DNA of 49,256 nt, taken from contig JAPZRK010000052.1 in assembly GCA_027531445.1 (NCBI GenBank), positions 1-49,256 of the forward strand. The letters are read 5' to 3'. Below are positions 25,713 to 34,842 of this stretch, one piece after another. The stretch's first letter is position 1; each line of letters starts with the position of its first letter. The DNA comes from Leptospira sp. Its GTDB lineage: Bacteria; Spirochaetota; Leptospiria; Leptospirales; Leptospiraceae. Both the position numbers and the translations under genes were made by a program. Under the pieces are notes generated by a model. It did no database searches and was not told the origin of the DNA. It worked only from the letters and a program-made list of their open reading frames with translations.

Positions 25713-26567
25713 TCAAGGACAGGCGCTCACTTCACGAATGGACAAGTCGTCATTATAAACGGTTCCACTAGAAAGCGTTGGTGAAGCATACAATCCAAAG
25801 TGAGCTTGTTCCAAAACTCCACAACCACCTGACACCTTTGAGGTGGAAATCAAAACTTCATCCTGCCAGACCTTAGCCTCTCCTCCGGTCGGATTCAAAT
25901 CTAAACAGGTCTTGAGTTTAACCCACTGCTTTTGTGGAAAGTTAAGGGATGTGGTTTGAAATGTAAGATTGCTCTGTCCGTGCAAAGGTACATGCATTAA
26001 GTAGGCTTTTGATTTTGAGTCAGTGTTTACAAGGACGACACGTTTCCAGTCATTGGAAGCATCTGCAGAATAAGTCGCAAAACTAAACCAATCATTTGAA
26101 CTAGTAAGATTCATATCCAGATAAACAGAAAACTCAATCAAAACTGGCGTCTTGAATCCTCCTGATGATAACTTATGAAGTTGTATTGTGGGATAACCTC
26201 TATGATTGCAATTGATCGGGAAGGCACAGGTCGGACCAATACTGGTTATGGATGCTTTGTGCGATAAACTTCCGGATACCTTTTGCTCCGAAGAGAGAGA
26301 ATGTGTTGCCGCCGATTGGTAGTTAAGCGGAACGCTATAAAAATTAGAGAACTCCGACAGAGATTCAAAACTTGTCTGATAAGAACGATTGGATTGCACC
26401 TTTTGTAGCTGAGCGTTTGTACAAACAATAGATGTGGCACTTTGGTATGCGAATGCAGTTAGACCCAATAGTGCTAGAGAGTCATCCTTATCCTTTGTAT
26501 CCTTGCAGGACACATTGAGAGAGAAAAGTGAAAGTAGATGAAGAGTGATCGTTAGGAAAGCTTTCAT
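25713..26567 (-). CDS. Lipoprotein with concanavalin/LamG-like domain
   Basis: 284 residues. The lipobox is SLNVSC (Cys21), followed by the charged KDTKDKDD linker common in Leptospira lipoproteins. From about residue 140 the sequence reads as a jelly-roll domain (VLIEFSVYLDMNLTSSNDWFSFATYS, then QWVKLKTCLDLNPTGGEAKVWQDEVLI and AHFGLYASPTLSSGTVYNDDLSI). This is the pattern of LamG/concanavalin-like sugar-binding or adhesive modules. A surface-exposed binding role is inferred. It is monocistronic and divergent from the lipase gene. Confidence 0.75.
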   Translation of the reverse strand: MKAFLTITLHLLSLFSLNVSCKDTKDKDDSLALLGLTAFAYQSATSIVCTNAQLQKVQSNRSYQTSFESLSEFSNFYSVPLNYQSAATHSLSSEQKVSGSLSHKASITSIGPTCAFPINCNHRGYPTIQLHKLSSGGFKTPVLIEFSVYLDMNLTSSNDWFSFATYSADASNDWKRVVLVNTDSKSKAYLMHVPLHGQSNLTFQTTSLNFPQKQWVKLKTCLDLNPTGGEAKVWQDEVLISTSKVSGGCGVLEQAHFGLYASPTLSSGTVYNDDLSIREVSACP

Positions 26568-26693
26568 ATCTTAGGATTATAGACGAAAAAAACCGTTTTT
26601 ATGCCTTGGCTTTGTACATTCTGCTCCCAATTTGTGGCAAAATCAATAAAATAAGGCAATTTAGAATTTAATTCCTTTTTTTGTTAAAAAATA

Positions 26694-26721
26694 TTGACAT
26701 TCATACTTGAAATGACATACT
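26694..26721 (+). promoter_or_regulatory. Predicted sigma-70 promoter for the lipase gene
   Basis: A perfect TTGACA (26694-26699) is followed after 16 bases by CATACT (26716-26721). Transcription would begin near 26728, giving a leader of about 25 bases with AGGA about eight bases before the ATG at 26753. A short repeat CTTTC/GAAAG lies just after the -10 element. Confidence 0.55.
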
Positions 26722-26752
26722 TTCGACAATTGAAAGACTTTAGGATGTCCAA

Positions 26753-27664
26753 ATGAAAACAAAAATATTTTCCGTTATCTTCGCTGCGTTTCTTGCAGTT
26801 CCCACTTCAGGCCTATTCGCAGGTCCTCTTGATGGCCAGTGCATTGCACTTGTCCACGGGATTCTCGGATTTGATGACACAAAGGGACTCGCTGGTGGAC
26901 TTGTAAAATACTGGGGTGGCCTTGATGCTTACCTTCGTTCTCAAGGTGCAAAAGTAACTACACCTGGAAGTTCAGCAACAAACAGTGTTCCCGTTCGTGC
27001 AGAGCAAATCAAATCGGCAGTTTCTTCTTGGATGACAGCAAATGGTTGTTCTAAGGTTCAGTTGATGGGTCACTCTCAAGGCGGACTTGTTGTTCGTTAT
27101 ATGGTGTCAAACTTAGGCTTTGCTTCAAAGACTGCAACAGTCACTACCATCAATTCACTCCACAGGGGAGCGCCGATGGCAAATATCGTTCTTGCTGTGA
27201 TCCCAAGCTGGTTGCAACCTTTTGCAAACTCTGCACTTTCTCTCCTAGCAAAACTCGTTTATCGTGATGGTCGCCCACAAGACGTAATCGCAATGGGACA
27301 GTCTCTTACGACAACTTATGTTGCAAGTTTCAATAACACAAATCCAAATGTGTCTGGCATGAAATACTATTCGTATGGTAGTGCGATGGCATGGGCTGAT
27401 ATCATCCAACACCCACTTATGGCACTCACACACCCGATCACTTGGGCTGGTGGTTTGTTCTATGGATTGGGTGGCACAAATGACGGCGTGGTTCCACTTA
27501 CTTCACAAAGATGGGGAACTTACAAAGGCGAGCCTAGTAGCTACTGGTTTGCGACTGGTATTGACCATTTGCAAGCAACCAACTTTGAGTGGAGTGGACA
27601 AGGTTTCTTCAATGTCACAGGACATTACCTTAACATTGCAAGAAACGCAAAAGCAGCTCTTTAA
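26753..27664 (+). CDS. lip: Secreted triacylglycerol lipase (Burkholderia/Pseudomonas family I type)
   Basis: 303 residues. The signal peptide (about 1-23) ends near GLFAG. The mature protein begins with the oxyanion region IALVHGILGFDD and has the lipase pentapeptide GHSQG at 106-110 (Ser108). The triad is completed by Asp244 in GGTNDGVVPLTS and His272 in GIDHLQATNF. This is the arrangement of foldase-dependent family I.1/I.2 lipases, including the Asp residues near the Ca2+ site. It should be exported and cleave long-chain triacylglycerols, which suits an organism that lives on fatty acids. The cognate foldase follows at 27731, beyond a strong terminator. Confidence 0.9.
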   Translation: MKTKIFSVIFAAFLAVPTSGLFAGPLDGQCIALVHGILGFDDTKGLAGGLVKYWGGLDAYLRSQGAKVTTPGSSATNSVPVRAEQIKSAVSSWMTANGCSKVQLMGHSQGGLVVRYMVSNLGFASKTATVTTINSLHRGAPMANIVLAVIPSWLQPFANSALSLLAKLVYRDGRPQDVIAMGQSLTTTYVASFNNTNPNVSGMKYYSYGSAMAWADIIQHPLMALTHPITWAGGLFYGLGGTNDGVVPLTSQRWGTYKGEPSSYWFATGIDHLQATNFEWSGQGFFNVTGHYLNIARNAKAAL

Positions 27665-27690
27665 TATTTAAAGGCTTCCAGTTTGAAAGA

Positions 27691-27724
27691 AAGGTTGTGC
27701 GAATCGCACAACCTTTTTTATTTT
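27691..27724 (+). terminator. Strong rho-independent terminator between lipase and foldase genes
   Basis: An 11-bp perfect stem (27691-27701 with 27705-27715) has a three-base AAT loop, followed at once by TTTTATTTT. It lies 26 bases after the lipase stop and seven bases before the foldase ATG at 27731. Confidence 0.9.
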
Positions 27725-27730
27725 ACAGCT

Positions 27731-28768
27731 ATGGATAAAAAGAAAATACTCATTTATATTTTGATTGGCCTCGTTGCTGTTCTTTCTCTATTTTTTATAA
27801 GTAGGACACTTACCGATAAAGGTAATAAACACAATTCACAAAGCACGAATGAAGATGGAAGTATGACTGAGGATCCGAATTTTAATCCATTAGGTCAATC
27901 TTCAGATTTTTGGGACGAAGCTCTTTCTCCATTTCGTGATGAAAACCCAAAAAGTTATCTAGAAATTTTGGACGATCTGCGCACCGGCAAAATCAACTTT
28001 GTCTGGGAAATCTGGGCATTGCGAGATAAGTGTAACAAGGATTATACTCCAGAGCAGTGCAATCAAACATTACTCGCTTACATTGATGCAAATTATGACA
28101 GCCCTGGTAAAGAAAAGCTGCGTGAACTTTTTGAAAGTTATTTTAAGTATGAAGCGGCAATCCATAAATTAGAGCTTTCTCCCGACATGAAGTTTGAAGA
28201 TCGTTACGAAATTCTAAAAGCAAAACGTCGAGAGATCATGGGAGATGAAAAGTCTGATTTGGTTTTTGGAATGGAAGAAGCACAAGTTATATTTTTGGAA
28301 GGTTCAGCCAATTTTATTAAAGCTACTGCTAATATGAACCCAGAAGAACGGGTTCGAAAGTATGAGGCATTGAAGAAAAAAACATACGGTTCATACTTTG
28401 AATCGGTGGTGGGTCGAGAAGATAAATACGACCATTACCAAACAGAATTGCTTTTGCGAGAAAAGGAATTTGAATCCAACCTCAGCCCTGAGGAAAAAGA
28501 AAAGAAACTCGTTCAAATGGAAACCAGATACTTTGGAAAAGAGAGAGCGAATGATCTTGCAAACTTAAGGAAAGAAGAAGTAGCCGCCGCACAAAGGATT
28601 TCCGATTACGAAAAACAAGAAAAGGCATTTCTTTCTGCAAATCCATCTTTATCGGGAAAAGAAAAAGAGAAAAAACTGATGGAACTTCGAGTGAAAGCTT
28701 TTGGCGAAGAAGAGGCGGAAGCTTACAGCCGAAGAAAACAATTTGAAGAAGAAACCAAAAATCTTTAA
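27731..28768 (+). CDS. lifO: Lipase-specific foldase (lipase chaperone LifO-like)
   Basis: 345 residues. It is anchored by one N-terminal membrane helix (about 5-24, ILIYILIGLVAVLSLFF) after a MDKKK start, and the rest is periplasmic, charged and almost all helical. Repeated helical units, such as ILKAKRREIMGDEKSDLVFGMEEAQVIF and KLMELRVKAFGEEEAEAYSRRKQFEEE, match the style of lipase chaperones, which wrap around the lipase. The family call rests on this and on position after the lipase. I chose the ATG at 27731; the longer frame begins inside the terminator hairpin. There is no obvious ribosome binding site apart from the T-rich tract, so expression probably depends on read-through. Confidence 0.75.
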   Translation: MDKKKILIYILIGLVAVLSLFFISRTLTDKGNKHNSQSTNEDGSMTEDPNFNPLGQSSDFWDEALSPFRDENPKSYLEILDDLRTGKINFVWEIWALRDKCNKDYTPEQCNQTLLAYIDANYDSPGKEKLRELFESYFKYEAAIHKLELSPDMKFEDRYEILKAKRREIMGDEKSDLVFGMEEAQVIFLEGSANFIKATANMNPEERVRKYEALKKKTYGSYFESVVGREDKYDHYQTELLLREKEFESNLSPEEKEKKLVQMETRYFGKERANDLANLRKEEVAAAQRISDYEKQEKAFLSANPSLSGKEKEKKLMELRVKAFGEEEAEAYSRRKQFEEETKNL

Positions 28769-28774
28769 GTAGAT

Positions 28775-29725
28775 TTAAGGTTTAGATCTTTCTTTTTTGT
28801 ATGCTTCGTATGCTTCAAAGGTTTCCAAATAATCGTTACCCGCATTCCAGACGATAAAACCATGGCCTTGGGAGTCTCTTGCTCCTAACATCTGTACTTT
28901 GATGTAGTCTTTGTATGGCAGCTTGCTTGGACCGACCATCATTTTGAAACCTTGGATCCAAGCGATTGCTCGAGTTCCTTTCTTTGCTCGACTAACTGTG
29001 AAGTCGAGTCCATCCTTGATTGTTCCATAAGGATCTGCTACTCGTTTGGTGAGACCATAAAAATGAGAAGGATAAAGCATAGGATAGAGGGCTTGCAGGT
29101 TTTCGCTGAAAGGTTCAACTTTTTGACCGATTACATCGTTTTCGATAAATGGAACACGCCCAAAAATATCCGCAGACCATTCCACATCGCTACCACAAAC
29201 ATCTTTGGTTTTTTCTTTGTGTTCTTTGATAATACCTAAAATGCTTTCATACCTTTTTTCATAACTCATTGAGAAGTTTGTGCCACCATCCGCATAACGA
29301 ATGTAATCAAGCTGAATCTCTTTGAACCCAATCGTACAAGCGGTTTTGATTGCGTTTTGAATGGAAGTCATTCGAGCAGGCGGAGGTGATTTTTCGATCA
29401 GTCCACCTTCAAAATTGACAATGCGGGCGATCGGATAGATTCCCCTCGCTTTTGCATCCATCACTTGTTCGGAAGTTGGTGGGTAAGGTTGGATATCAAT
29501 AACAGCCGCATTCATCCCGCTTTCTTGCATGGCTCCAAACAATGTGGACCAATACTTTTTATCTCGGATGGTCTTTGTATTGATATACAAGCCTTCGATA
29601 AAGGCAGGAGCCTGATTTAAATTTCCACTTCGTGTGGAGCCTGCTTCCTTGGATGAGGGGCTCGAGCAGGAGAGCAGAAGAACAAAGAGAGCGAAAAAAA
29701 TGAAATGGATACCCTTGAAGAACAT
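28775..29725 (-). CDS. Lipoprotein of the DUF4015 putative glycoside-hydrolase family
   Basis: 316 residues. The signal MFFKGIHFIFFALFVLLLSC places the lipid Cys at 20. The rest resembles a TIM-barrel domain of the DUF4015/putative glycosyl-hydrolase group: GLYINTKTIRDKKYW, MNAAVIDIQPYPP, ARGIYPIARIVNFEG, EIQLDYIRYADGG and DVEWSADIFGRVPF. The carboxylates in IQLDYIRY and WSADIFGR are candidate catalytic residues. Such enzymes act outside the cytoplasm on an unknown polysaccharide. I chose ATG 29725 because the signal peptide starts there; the frame stays open to 29836. Convergent with the foldase gene (six bases apart) and divergent from the next operon. Confidence 0.82.
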   Translation of the reverse strand: MFFKGIHFIFFALFVLLLSCSSPSSKEAGSTRSGNLNQAPAFIEGLYINTKTIRDKKYWSTLFGAMQESGMNAAVIDIQPYPPTSEQVMDAKARGIYPIARIVNFEGGLIEKSPPPARMTSIQNAIKTACTIGFKEIQLDYIRYADGGTNFSMSYEKRYESILGIIKEHKEKTKDVCGSDVEWSADIFGRVPFIENDVIGQKVEPFSENLQALYPMLYPSHFYGLTKRVADPYGTIKDGLDFTVSRAKKGTRAIAWIQGFKMMVGPSKLPYKDYIKVQMLGARDSQGHGFIVWNAGNDYLETFEAYEAYKKERSKP

Positions 29726-29838
29726 AGCTGTTGCCTTTTGACTCTTTTTTTCCAGATTTTGGGGATAGACATAAAAATCCAATTCATTCAATCTTGGATT
29801 ATAAAAAAGATGTTCAATTGTATGAATCGGAACCAACT

Positions 29839-30402
29839 ATGATCGAAATTTCTCCTGATTATGTTTTAAAGTCCTTTGGACGTTTTGATGAAACATTGGC
29901 AAATTCTGGACAGTTCAAAGAGCGTATGGCGCTTCTTACGACTCAGTTCAAACAGCTTGCAACAACCTATCTCAATTTTTTAGGTGATGATGCAAAGATT
30001 ACGGGTCAGGAAAAAAGAATCCTGATCGAAAGTTTGGAAGAAATGCTTTCGATAACCGTAATGATGCGAAGGTTGGATTTTGGTTCGGAACAATCTGTGG
30101 TTGTAATCGAAAAAGGCAATGGACAGTTTCGTATCCAACTTCGCTTTGTTGACAAATCCATCTGGGAATTGAGTGGTTCCGTTGCACCAGAATACAAAAT
30201 AAAAATCGGTATTTTTCGTGATTGGTTCAATCAAGTTCTTTCAGAAAAGATTCGCGGCTTTCTCACCGAATACGGCAATTCTGCTCTGGACAAAGATATC
30301 ACTGTCGCGGAGAAGGAAAAGATTGCTCTCCGATTGGATGAGATTGCGATCGATTTGGTAGAGATGATCCTCTACATTGAGCGCTTTATGCAATTTCAAT
30401 AA
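29839..30402 (+). CDS. Hypothetical protein, first gene of the second deacetylase operon
   Basis: 187 residues, soluble, rich in acidic helices. There are two helical halves (about 10-70 and 130-187) around a strand region (QSVVVIEKGNGQFRIQLRFVDKSIWELSG). No known family is recognised. I chose the ATG at 29839; an in-frame extension to 29731 exists but has a composition unlike the rest. It lies five bases before the deacetylase gene, so the two are co-translated. Confidence 0.7.
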   Translation: MIEISPDYVLKSFGRFDETLANSGQFKERMALLTTQFKQLATTYLNFLGDDAKITGQEKRILIESLEEMLSITVMMRRLDFGSEQSVVVIEKGNGQFRIQLRFVDKSIWELSGSVAPEYKIKIGIFRDWFNQVLSEKIRGFLTEYGNSALDKDITVAEKEKIALRLDEIAIDLVEMILYIERFMQFQ

Positions 30403-30407
30403 ATTTT

Positions 30408-31343
30408 ATGCTCAAAACAGCTATTGCCTTTCGAAATGAATTCCTAACACATGATACGGGCTTTGGGCATCCAGAAACGCGAGGTCGTTTGGATAGTTTG
30501 CTCTCGGAGTTGGTCCATCTGGATTCAACTCGATTCCAATGGGAAAAGGATTTTCTTAGAGCCTCCGACGTAGACATTGCTCGTATTCATGACCTTGCGT
30601 ATATTCATTCAGTCGAGACAGCATGCCTTCAAAATGGAAAGGGATACTTTGATGGAGACACTCCATTCTCTAGCGGTAGTTTTGCGGCGGCAAGTTTTGC
30701 AAGTGGAGCAGGAATTCACTTAGCAAATCAAATCATGCAAGGCACAATCAAAAATGGTTTTGCTCTAGTTCGTCCTCCAGGTCACCATGCGGAAAGTCAA
30801 CATGCTATGGGATTTTGTCTTTTCAATAATGTTGCCATTACCGCCCGTTATCTGCAAACACTTGGTCTGAAAAGGATATTGATTTTGGATTGGGATGTAC
30901 ATCATGGAAATGGCACCCAACATCAGTTTTATGATGATGACTCCGTTTTATTCATTTCATTCCACCAATTCCCATTTTATCCAGGCACTGGCTCAAGTTC
31001 TGAAACCGGAATTGGCAAAGGAAAAGGATTTACGTTAAATCTACCTCTTCCAGCAAGATCAACCGAGTTTGATTATTTTAAACTTTGGCCTTTGGTTCAG
31101 AAAGCCCTTGCTGATTTTCTTCCTGAGGTTATATTGATTTCGGCTGGTTTTGATGCACATAAAGATGATCCATTAGGTGGAATGATGCTTGAGACATCAT
31201 CATTTGAAACATTTACTACCAAAATCCTTGAAGAAGCAAAAATGTATGCAAATGGTCGAGTGATTTCATTCTTAGAAGGTGGATACGATTTTGATGCGCT
31301 GTCTAAATCTGTACGCGCACATTTGGAAGTCTTAGCTGGATAA
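30408..31343 (+). CDS. Histone deacetylase / acetylpolyamine amidohydrolase family protein (second copy)
   Basis: 311 residues with a complete active site. His126-His127 lie in RPPGHHAE. Zinc ligands Asp163 and His165 are in DWDVHHGNG, and the third ligand Asp249 is in SAGFDAHKDDPLGG. Tyr293 is in LEGGYDFDAL. RPPGHHA, the HHGNGTQ loop and GFDAH are the class II/AcuC-type pattern, distinct from the class I-like copy at 14902. The two genes are therefore not recent duplicates. The substrate is unknown. It is flanked closely by an unknown protein (five bases upstream) and a DUF4105 protein (18 bases downstream). Confidence 0.93.
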   Translation: MLKTAIAFRNEFLTHDTGFGHPETRGRLDSLLSELVHLDSTRFQWEKDFLRASDVDIARIHDLAYIHSVETACLQNGKGYFDGDTPFSSGSFAAASFASGAGIHLANQIMQGTIKNGFALVRPPGHHAESQHAMGFCLFNNVAITARYLQTLGLKRILILDWDVHHGNGTQHQFYDDDSVLFISFHQFPFYPGTGSSSETGIGKGKGFTLNLPLPARSTEFDYFKLWPLVQKALADFLPEVILISAGFDAHKDDPLGGMMLETSSFETFTTKILEEAKMYANGRVISFLEGGYDFDALSKSVRAHLEVLAG

Positions 31344-31361
31344 GTCTCAATTTTTTCTCGT

Positions 31362-33479
31362 ATGATATTTGTTAATCGAGGATACAAATCATTATACAAA
31401 TTTTATCTCCCATTATCGCTTTTTATCTTTTTTTTTAATATGGTGCAAGGGAGTGATATTCCCTCTGAAGATTTGTATGAAGATGACAAATCAATTATAA
31501 TTCCAAAGACAAAGGAAAAGGAAAGTAAAGAACGCAACTACTATGATTTCTTTGAACCACAGGAAACAAAATATAAAGAAATAATAGTATCTCTGATTGA
31601 AAATGCTGAAAAAGAGAAAGTTTATTTTGAAAAAGGCTGGTTAGATCGCCTTAGATACAAACGGAACTTATTTAGTGGATTTCATTCGGAGGTTGTCTCT
31701 GATTCTTTTTTCCTTTCAAAAGACGGGATGGGTAACCCACGCAAGGAACTTCTCGCTTCCATTCGTGCCATTTTTGCAACAAAACGTCTGAACGTTCAAC
31801 AGTCAGAAAGGGAAAACGATATCTATCCAGAATGTGTTTTTCCTGAGAGATTTCACTGGTTACGTCAGAGATTTCAGATTACAAATACGATGGCATTCAA
31901 ACCAGATTGTAAGCGATTTCAAAATTGGAAAAATAGCCTCCAAGTGAAAAATGTGAAACTCGTATTTGCATCCCATTATTTACAGGCACCTGCTTCCATG
32001 TTTGGTCATACGTTTTTGAAATTGGACGGGGAACAATCCAATCTAGTCGGCTCAAAATTTTCGGAGTTATTGGACTATGGTATTGGTTATGCGGCAGATC
32101 CAGGTGATATCAGTCCTGTCCATTATGTGTTTGGTGGTATAGCAGGTGGTTATAATGGCAAATTTTCGATATTTCCCTATTATATGAAGGTGAATGAATA
32201 TAACGATTTGGAGAGTAGAGATCTTTGGGAGTATTCCTTTCAATTGAATGAAGAAGAACGCGACATATTGGTTCGTCACCTCTGGGAGATGGGAAACGCT
32301 GAATTTCCTTACTACTTTCAAAAGGAAAATTGTGCGTATCAGTTATTACGATTACTGGAGGTGGTCAAGGGTGATCTAAACTTGGGGCAAAAATACCAAC
32401 TTACCTTAAGTCCGCAAGATCTTCTACGACTGCTTGTCAAAACGAATTTATTTGTAAATGTGAATCCAGTCCACAGACCCTCTCTTTTGAATCAAATACA
32501 ATCAGATATCATGAACTTAACTGAAGAAGAAAAAGAGACTTTCTTTGAACTGGTCGAAGAAATGAACGTATTGTCACGAAAGCAAGTGAGCAGTGATTCC
32601 CTAAAATTGAAAGAGATAAACATGGAAACTCAAACTGCCATTGTTCCAATTCTTATCAATACCTATCTCTACAAATTTCCCAATTCCAGGGAAGAGGGGG
32701 ATCGAACATATTACAATCGTTTGTTGAGTCTCCAAAGTTCTTTGCCAATAAAGGAAGAGGTCAAGTCAGTCGAGCCATCTATGATTGAGCTCAATCAAAA
32801 AAACTCTCCAGAAAAAGCGCATGGCGGTTCTCGGATTTCCTTTGCATACGGAAACTCCTCCTTAGGGAATTTTATTGAAATTGGTACAAGGATTGCTCAA
32901 CATGATTTACTCAATGCAAATCTAGGACTTCCAAAACATTCCGAAATCCAGTTTTTCAATGTGAAAGCCCGCCAGTATGAAGATAAAAAAACGGAATTGA
33001 CATCCCTTGATCTAGTTAAACTCGTATCTCTAACGCCGTACAATTCTATATCTCAAAAATTATCTTATCTTTTTGCCATCGGCAGTGATACGGTTCAAAT
33101 GCCGAACACCGAGGTGAGAAAACAAGTGGGAAATCTTGAGATGTTAGGTGGCTACTCATTGGCAAGTGAGTTTACCAAAGGAATGAACGTAGGAGTACTT
33201 TCTTTTTTGGGTGGTGCAAGGCTACAATCCAATTCGGATTTTAGATTTGGAATGAGATATGGTCCCCAACTTACATTGAACTATCAATATGAAATCGGAA
33301 AGTGGAAATTGGTATGGATGTATTCGTATGTTTACTTTCAGCCGAGCCAAAATTTAGATTTTTTCCATCATACCTTACGTATTAGATATGAAATCCAACA
33401 AGACCACGAGATTCGATTTGAACTAGCCGCGTATCCACTCTATAATGAGTTACTTCTGGGTTACCATTACTTTTATTAA
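31362..33479 (+). CDS. DUF4105 (Lnb N-terminal-like) secreted protein with C-terminal barrel-like region
   Basis: 705 residues. A signal peptide (about 10-30) is followed by a DUF4105 domain centred on VKLVFASHYLQAPASMFGHTFLKL (His216) and, later, KENCAYQLLRLLE (Cys324). His before Cys is the order of circularly permuted NlpC/P60-type papain folds. This domain occurs in periplasmic or lipid-acting enzymes. From about residue 500 the sequence alternates short amphipathic strands and ends in the aromatic YHYFY, like an outer-membrane beta-barrel. It is the last gene of the deacetylase operon and a distant relative of the gene at 19312. Catalytic activity is inferred. Confidence 0.82.
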   Translation: MIFVNRGYKSLYKFYLPLSLFIFFFNMVQGSDIPSEDLYEDDKSIIIPKTKEKESKERNYYDFFEPQETKYKEIIVSLIENAEKEKVYFEKGWLDRLRYKRNLFSGFHSEVVSDSFFLSKDGMGNPRKELLASIRAIFATKRLNVQQSERENDIYPECVFPERFHWLRQRFQITNTMAFKPDCKRFQNWKNSLQVKNVKLVFASHYLQAPASMFGHTFLKLDGEQSNLVGSKFSELLDYGIGYAADPGDISPVHYVFGGIAGGYNGKFSIFPYYMKVNEYNDLESRDLWEYSFQLNEEERDILVRHLWEMGNAEFPYYFQKENCAYQLLRLLEVVKGDLNLGQKYQLTLSPQDLLRLLVKTNLFVNVNPVHRPSLLNQIQSDIMNLTEEEKETFFELVEEMNVLSRKQVSSDSLKLKEINMETQTAIVPILINTYLYKFPNSREEGDRTYYNRLLSLQSSLPIKEEVKSVEPSMIELNQKNSPEKAHGGSRISFAYGNSSLGNFIEIGTRIAQHDLLNANLGLPKHSEIQFFNVKARQYEDKKTELTSLDLVKLVSLTPYNSISQKLSYLFAIGSDTVQMPNTEVRKQVGNLEMLGGYSLASEFTKGMNVGVLSFLGGARLQSNSDFRFGMRYGPQLTLNYQYEIGKWKLVWMYSYVYFQPSQNLDFFHHTLRIRYEIQQDHEIRFELAAYPLYNELLLGYHYFY

Positions 33480-33489
33480 ATTATCAGGT

Positions 33490-33511
33490 GTAATGCGAAA
33501 GAGAGCATTAC
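33490..33511. terminator. Possible bidirectional terminator between convergent genes
   Basis: GTAATGC (33490-33496) and GCATTAC (33505-33511) flank an eight-base loop, centred between stop codons at 33479 and 33524. There is no strong T-tract. Confidence 0.4.
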
Positions 33512-33523
33512 TAGACACATCTT

Positions 33524-34786
33524 TCAATCAAAAATTTGATCTAACCATTCAAATAATTTTTTGGAATTGAGTATGGAAAAATGAGTCGCTTTCATAATCT
33601 CAAGAGTACGAAGTTCCGCATTTTCCTTTTTGGCATAAACCCTATCGCTTAAAAAACGTAAGGATTGTTTCTCAACGATACCATCTCCCAAAAAATTCTG
33701 AATCGGGTTTGCGATGGTATCTATCACTGCATACGCTTCATATGCATCGATGTCATCTAACTCGCCGTGATATGTGTCTGTAAAATAATAAGAAATTGGC
33801 GACCAAAAAGTTTTGGGCTCGTCTTTAATCAGACCAAAAGAAAGGTCTTTGATGGCATCGCTTCGGAGATTTCCGACCATACCTATGATTTTGAGTGCGA
33901 CGTGAGGACTTTTTTCTAAGATGAAGCCGAGCCAGAATCCTATTTTTTCTAAGTAGGATCCGCGATTGGGAGTCGCGATCGAAACGACTTTATTAAAATT
34001 CCCGCACCACTCTTTCTTCTCCAATTTGGAATAAAACATACAACTTCTGAAAACTAGTCCGCCTAAACTATAATTGACGATATTGGGTTTTGCGTCTGGA
34101 CATTCTTTAAAAAATATATCGAGTAGGTGCATCAATTTTCGGCCGTTTTCATGAATGGGGAGGCCATGGTTAAATCGAACGTAAATGGGAAAGTAATCTT
34201 TTTTGAGGAGTTCTGTTGCGATTCCGCGTGATCGAATCTTTTTCTTTTTATAAGGAACCATTTTTTCGAGCCAAACCGTTTCATCGGTGAAGAGTCCCGG
34301 TATAAAAATGACTATCTTTGATTTTCCACTCGCTTTGAATTCGTTTACTACTTCCTTCGCTGAAATATCTTCACCCACTTTGCGAAAGCTCATATCAATT
34401 TTTGTGAGTTTGATTCTTTGGTTATGCGAACTTCCCAAAATACTTGAGATAACTCGATTATCAAAGAGAAGCTGGTCTCCTTTTTTTCCTATCGCATCGA
34501 CAGCAAAGAATGCCTTTTCAAAACTTTGATTGGTCCCAATGATGGTTTGTTCTAAAGTGGCTGTGGCCTTTGCATTGGTGTCTCGAATCGAAACACCTGC
34601 ATTTTGTAAGGCGGTTCGCCATTCAGGTTTATAAAAAAATGCATTGGATAATAGTTCGAGACCAGTTTCTGTGCCACTCAAACTTCCATTGACTAAAAGT
34701 TGTACTCCGCGAAGGATCGAGTCTGTGGATTTTTGAGAAAGTTGGACTGCGCGTCCTGCGATAGAATGAAAAAAAAGTTGGATCAC
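33524..34786 (-). CDS. Alpha/beta hydrolase (esterase/lipase-like)
   Basis: 420 residues. An N-terminal helical region (about 1-155) precedes an alpha/beta-hydrolase core. IVIFIPGLFTDET (158-170) supplies the oxyanion loop, and NIVNYSLGGLVFR has the nucleophile Ser240 in an N-Y-S-L-G-G elbow, where the first Gly of GxSxG is replaced by Asn. A PNRGSYLEK segment follows, as in PGAP1/lipase-like hydrolases. The Asp and His of the triad are probably in the last 80 residues (GDGIVEKQSLRF and KATHFSIL). No signal peptide is clear. It is convergent with the DUF4105 gene and stands alone upstream of gapN on the same strand. Confidence 0.8.
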   Translation of the reverse strand: MIQLFFHSIAGRAVQLSQKSTDSILRGVQLLVNGSLSGTETGLELLSNAFFYKPEWRTALQNAGVSIRDTNAKATATLEQTIIGTNQSFEKAFFAVDAIGKKGDQLLFDNRVISSILGSSHNQRIKLTKIDMSFRKVGEDISAKEVVNEFKASGKSKIVIFIPGLFTDETVWLEKMVPYKKKKIRSRGIATELLKKDYFPIYVRFNHGLPIHENGRKLMHLLDIFFKECPDAKPNIVNYSLGGLVFRSCMFYSKLEKKEWCGNFNKVVSIATPNRGSYLEKIGFWLGFILEKSPHVALKIIGMVGNLRSDAIKDLSFGLIKDEPKTFWSPISYYFTDTYHGELDDIDAYEAYAVIDTIANPIQNFLGDGIVEKQSLRFLSDRVYAKKENAELRTLEIMKATHFSILNSKKLFEWLDQIFD

Positions 34787-34842
34787 AGACTGATTCTCAA
34801 ATCATATTGACTTCTGGAAAAGCAAAATATCTGTCAGATTCA

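Noticed and set aside
27683..27730. 16-codon extension of the foldase
   Set aside because: It begins in the terminator hairpin, and the ATG at 27731 begins a normal KKK-membrane-anchor signal.
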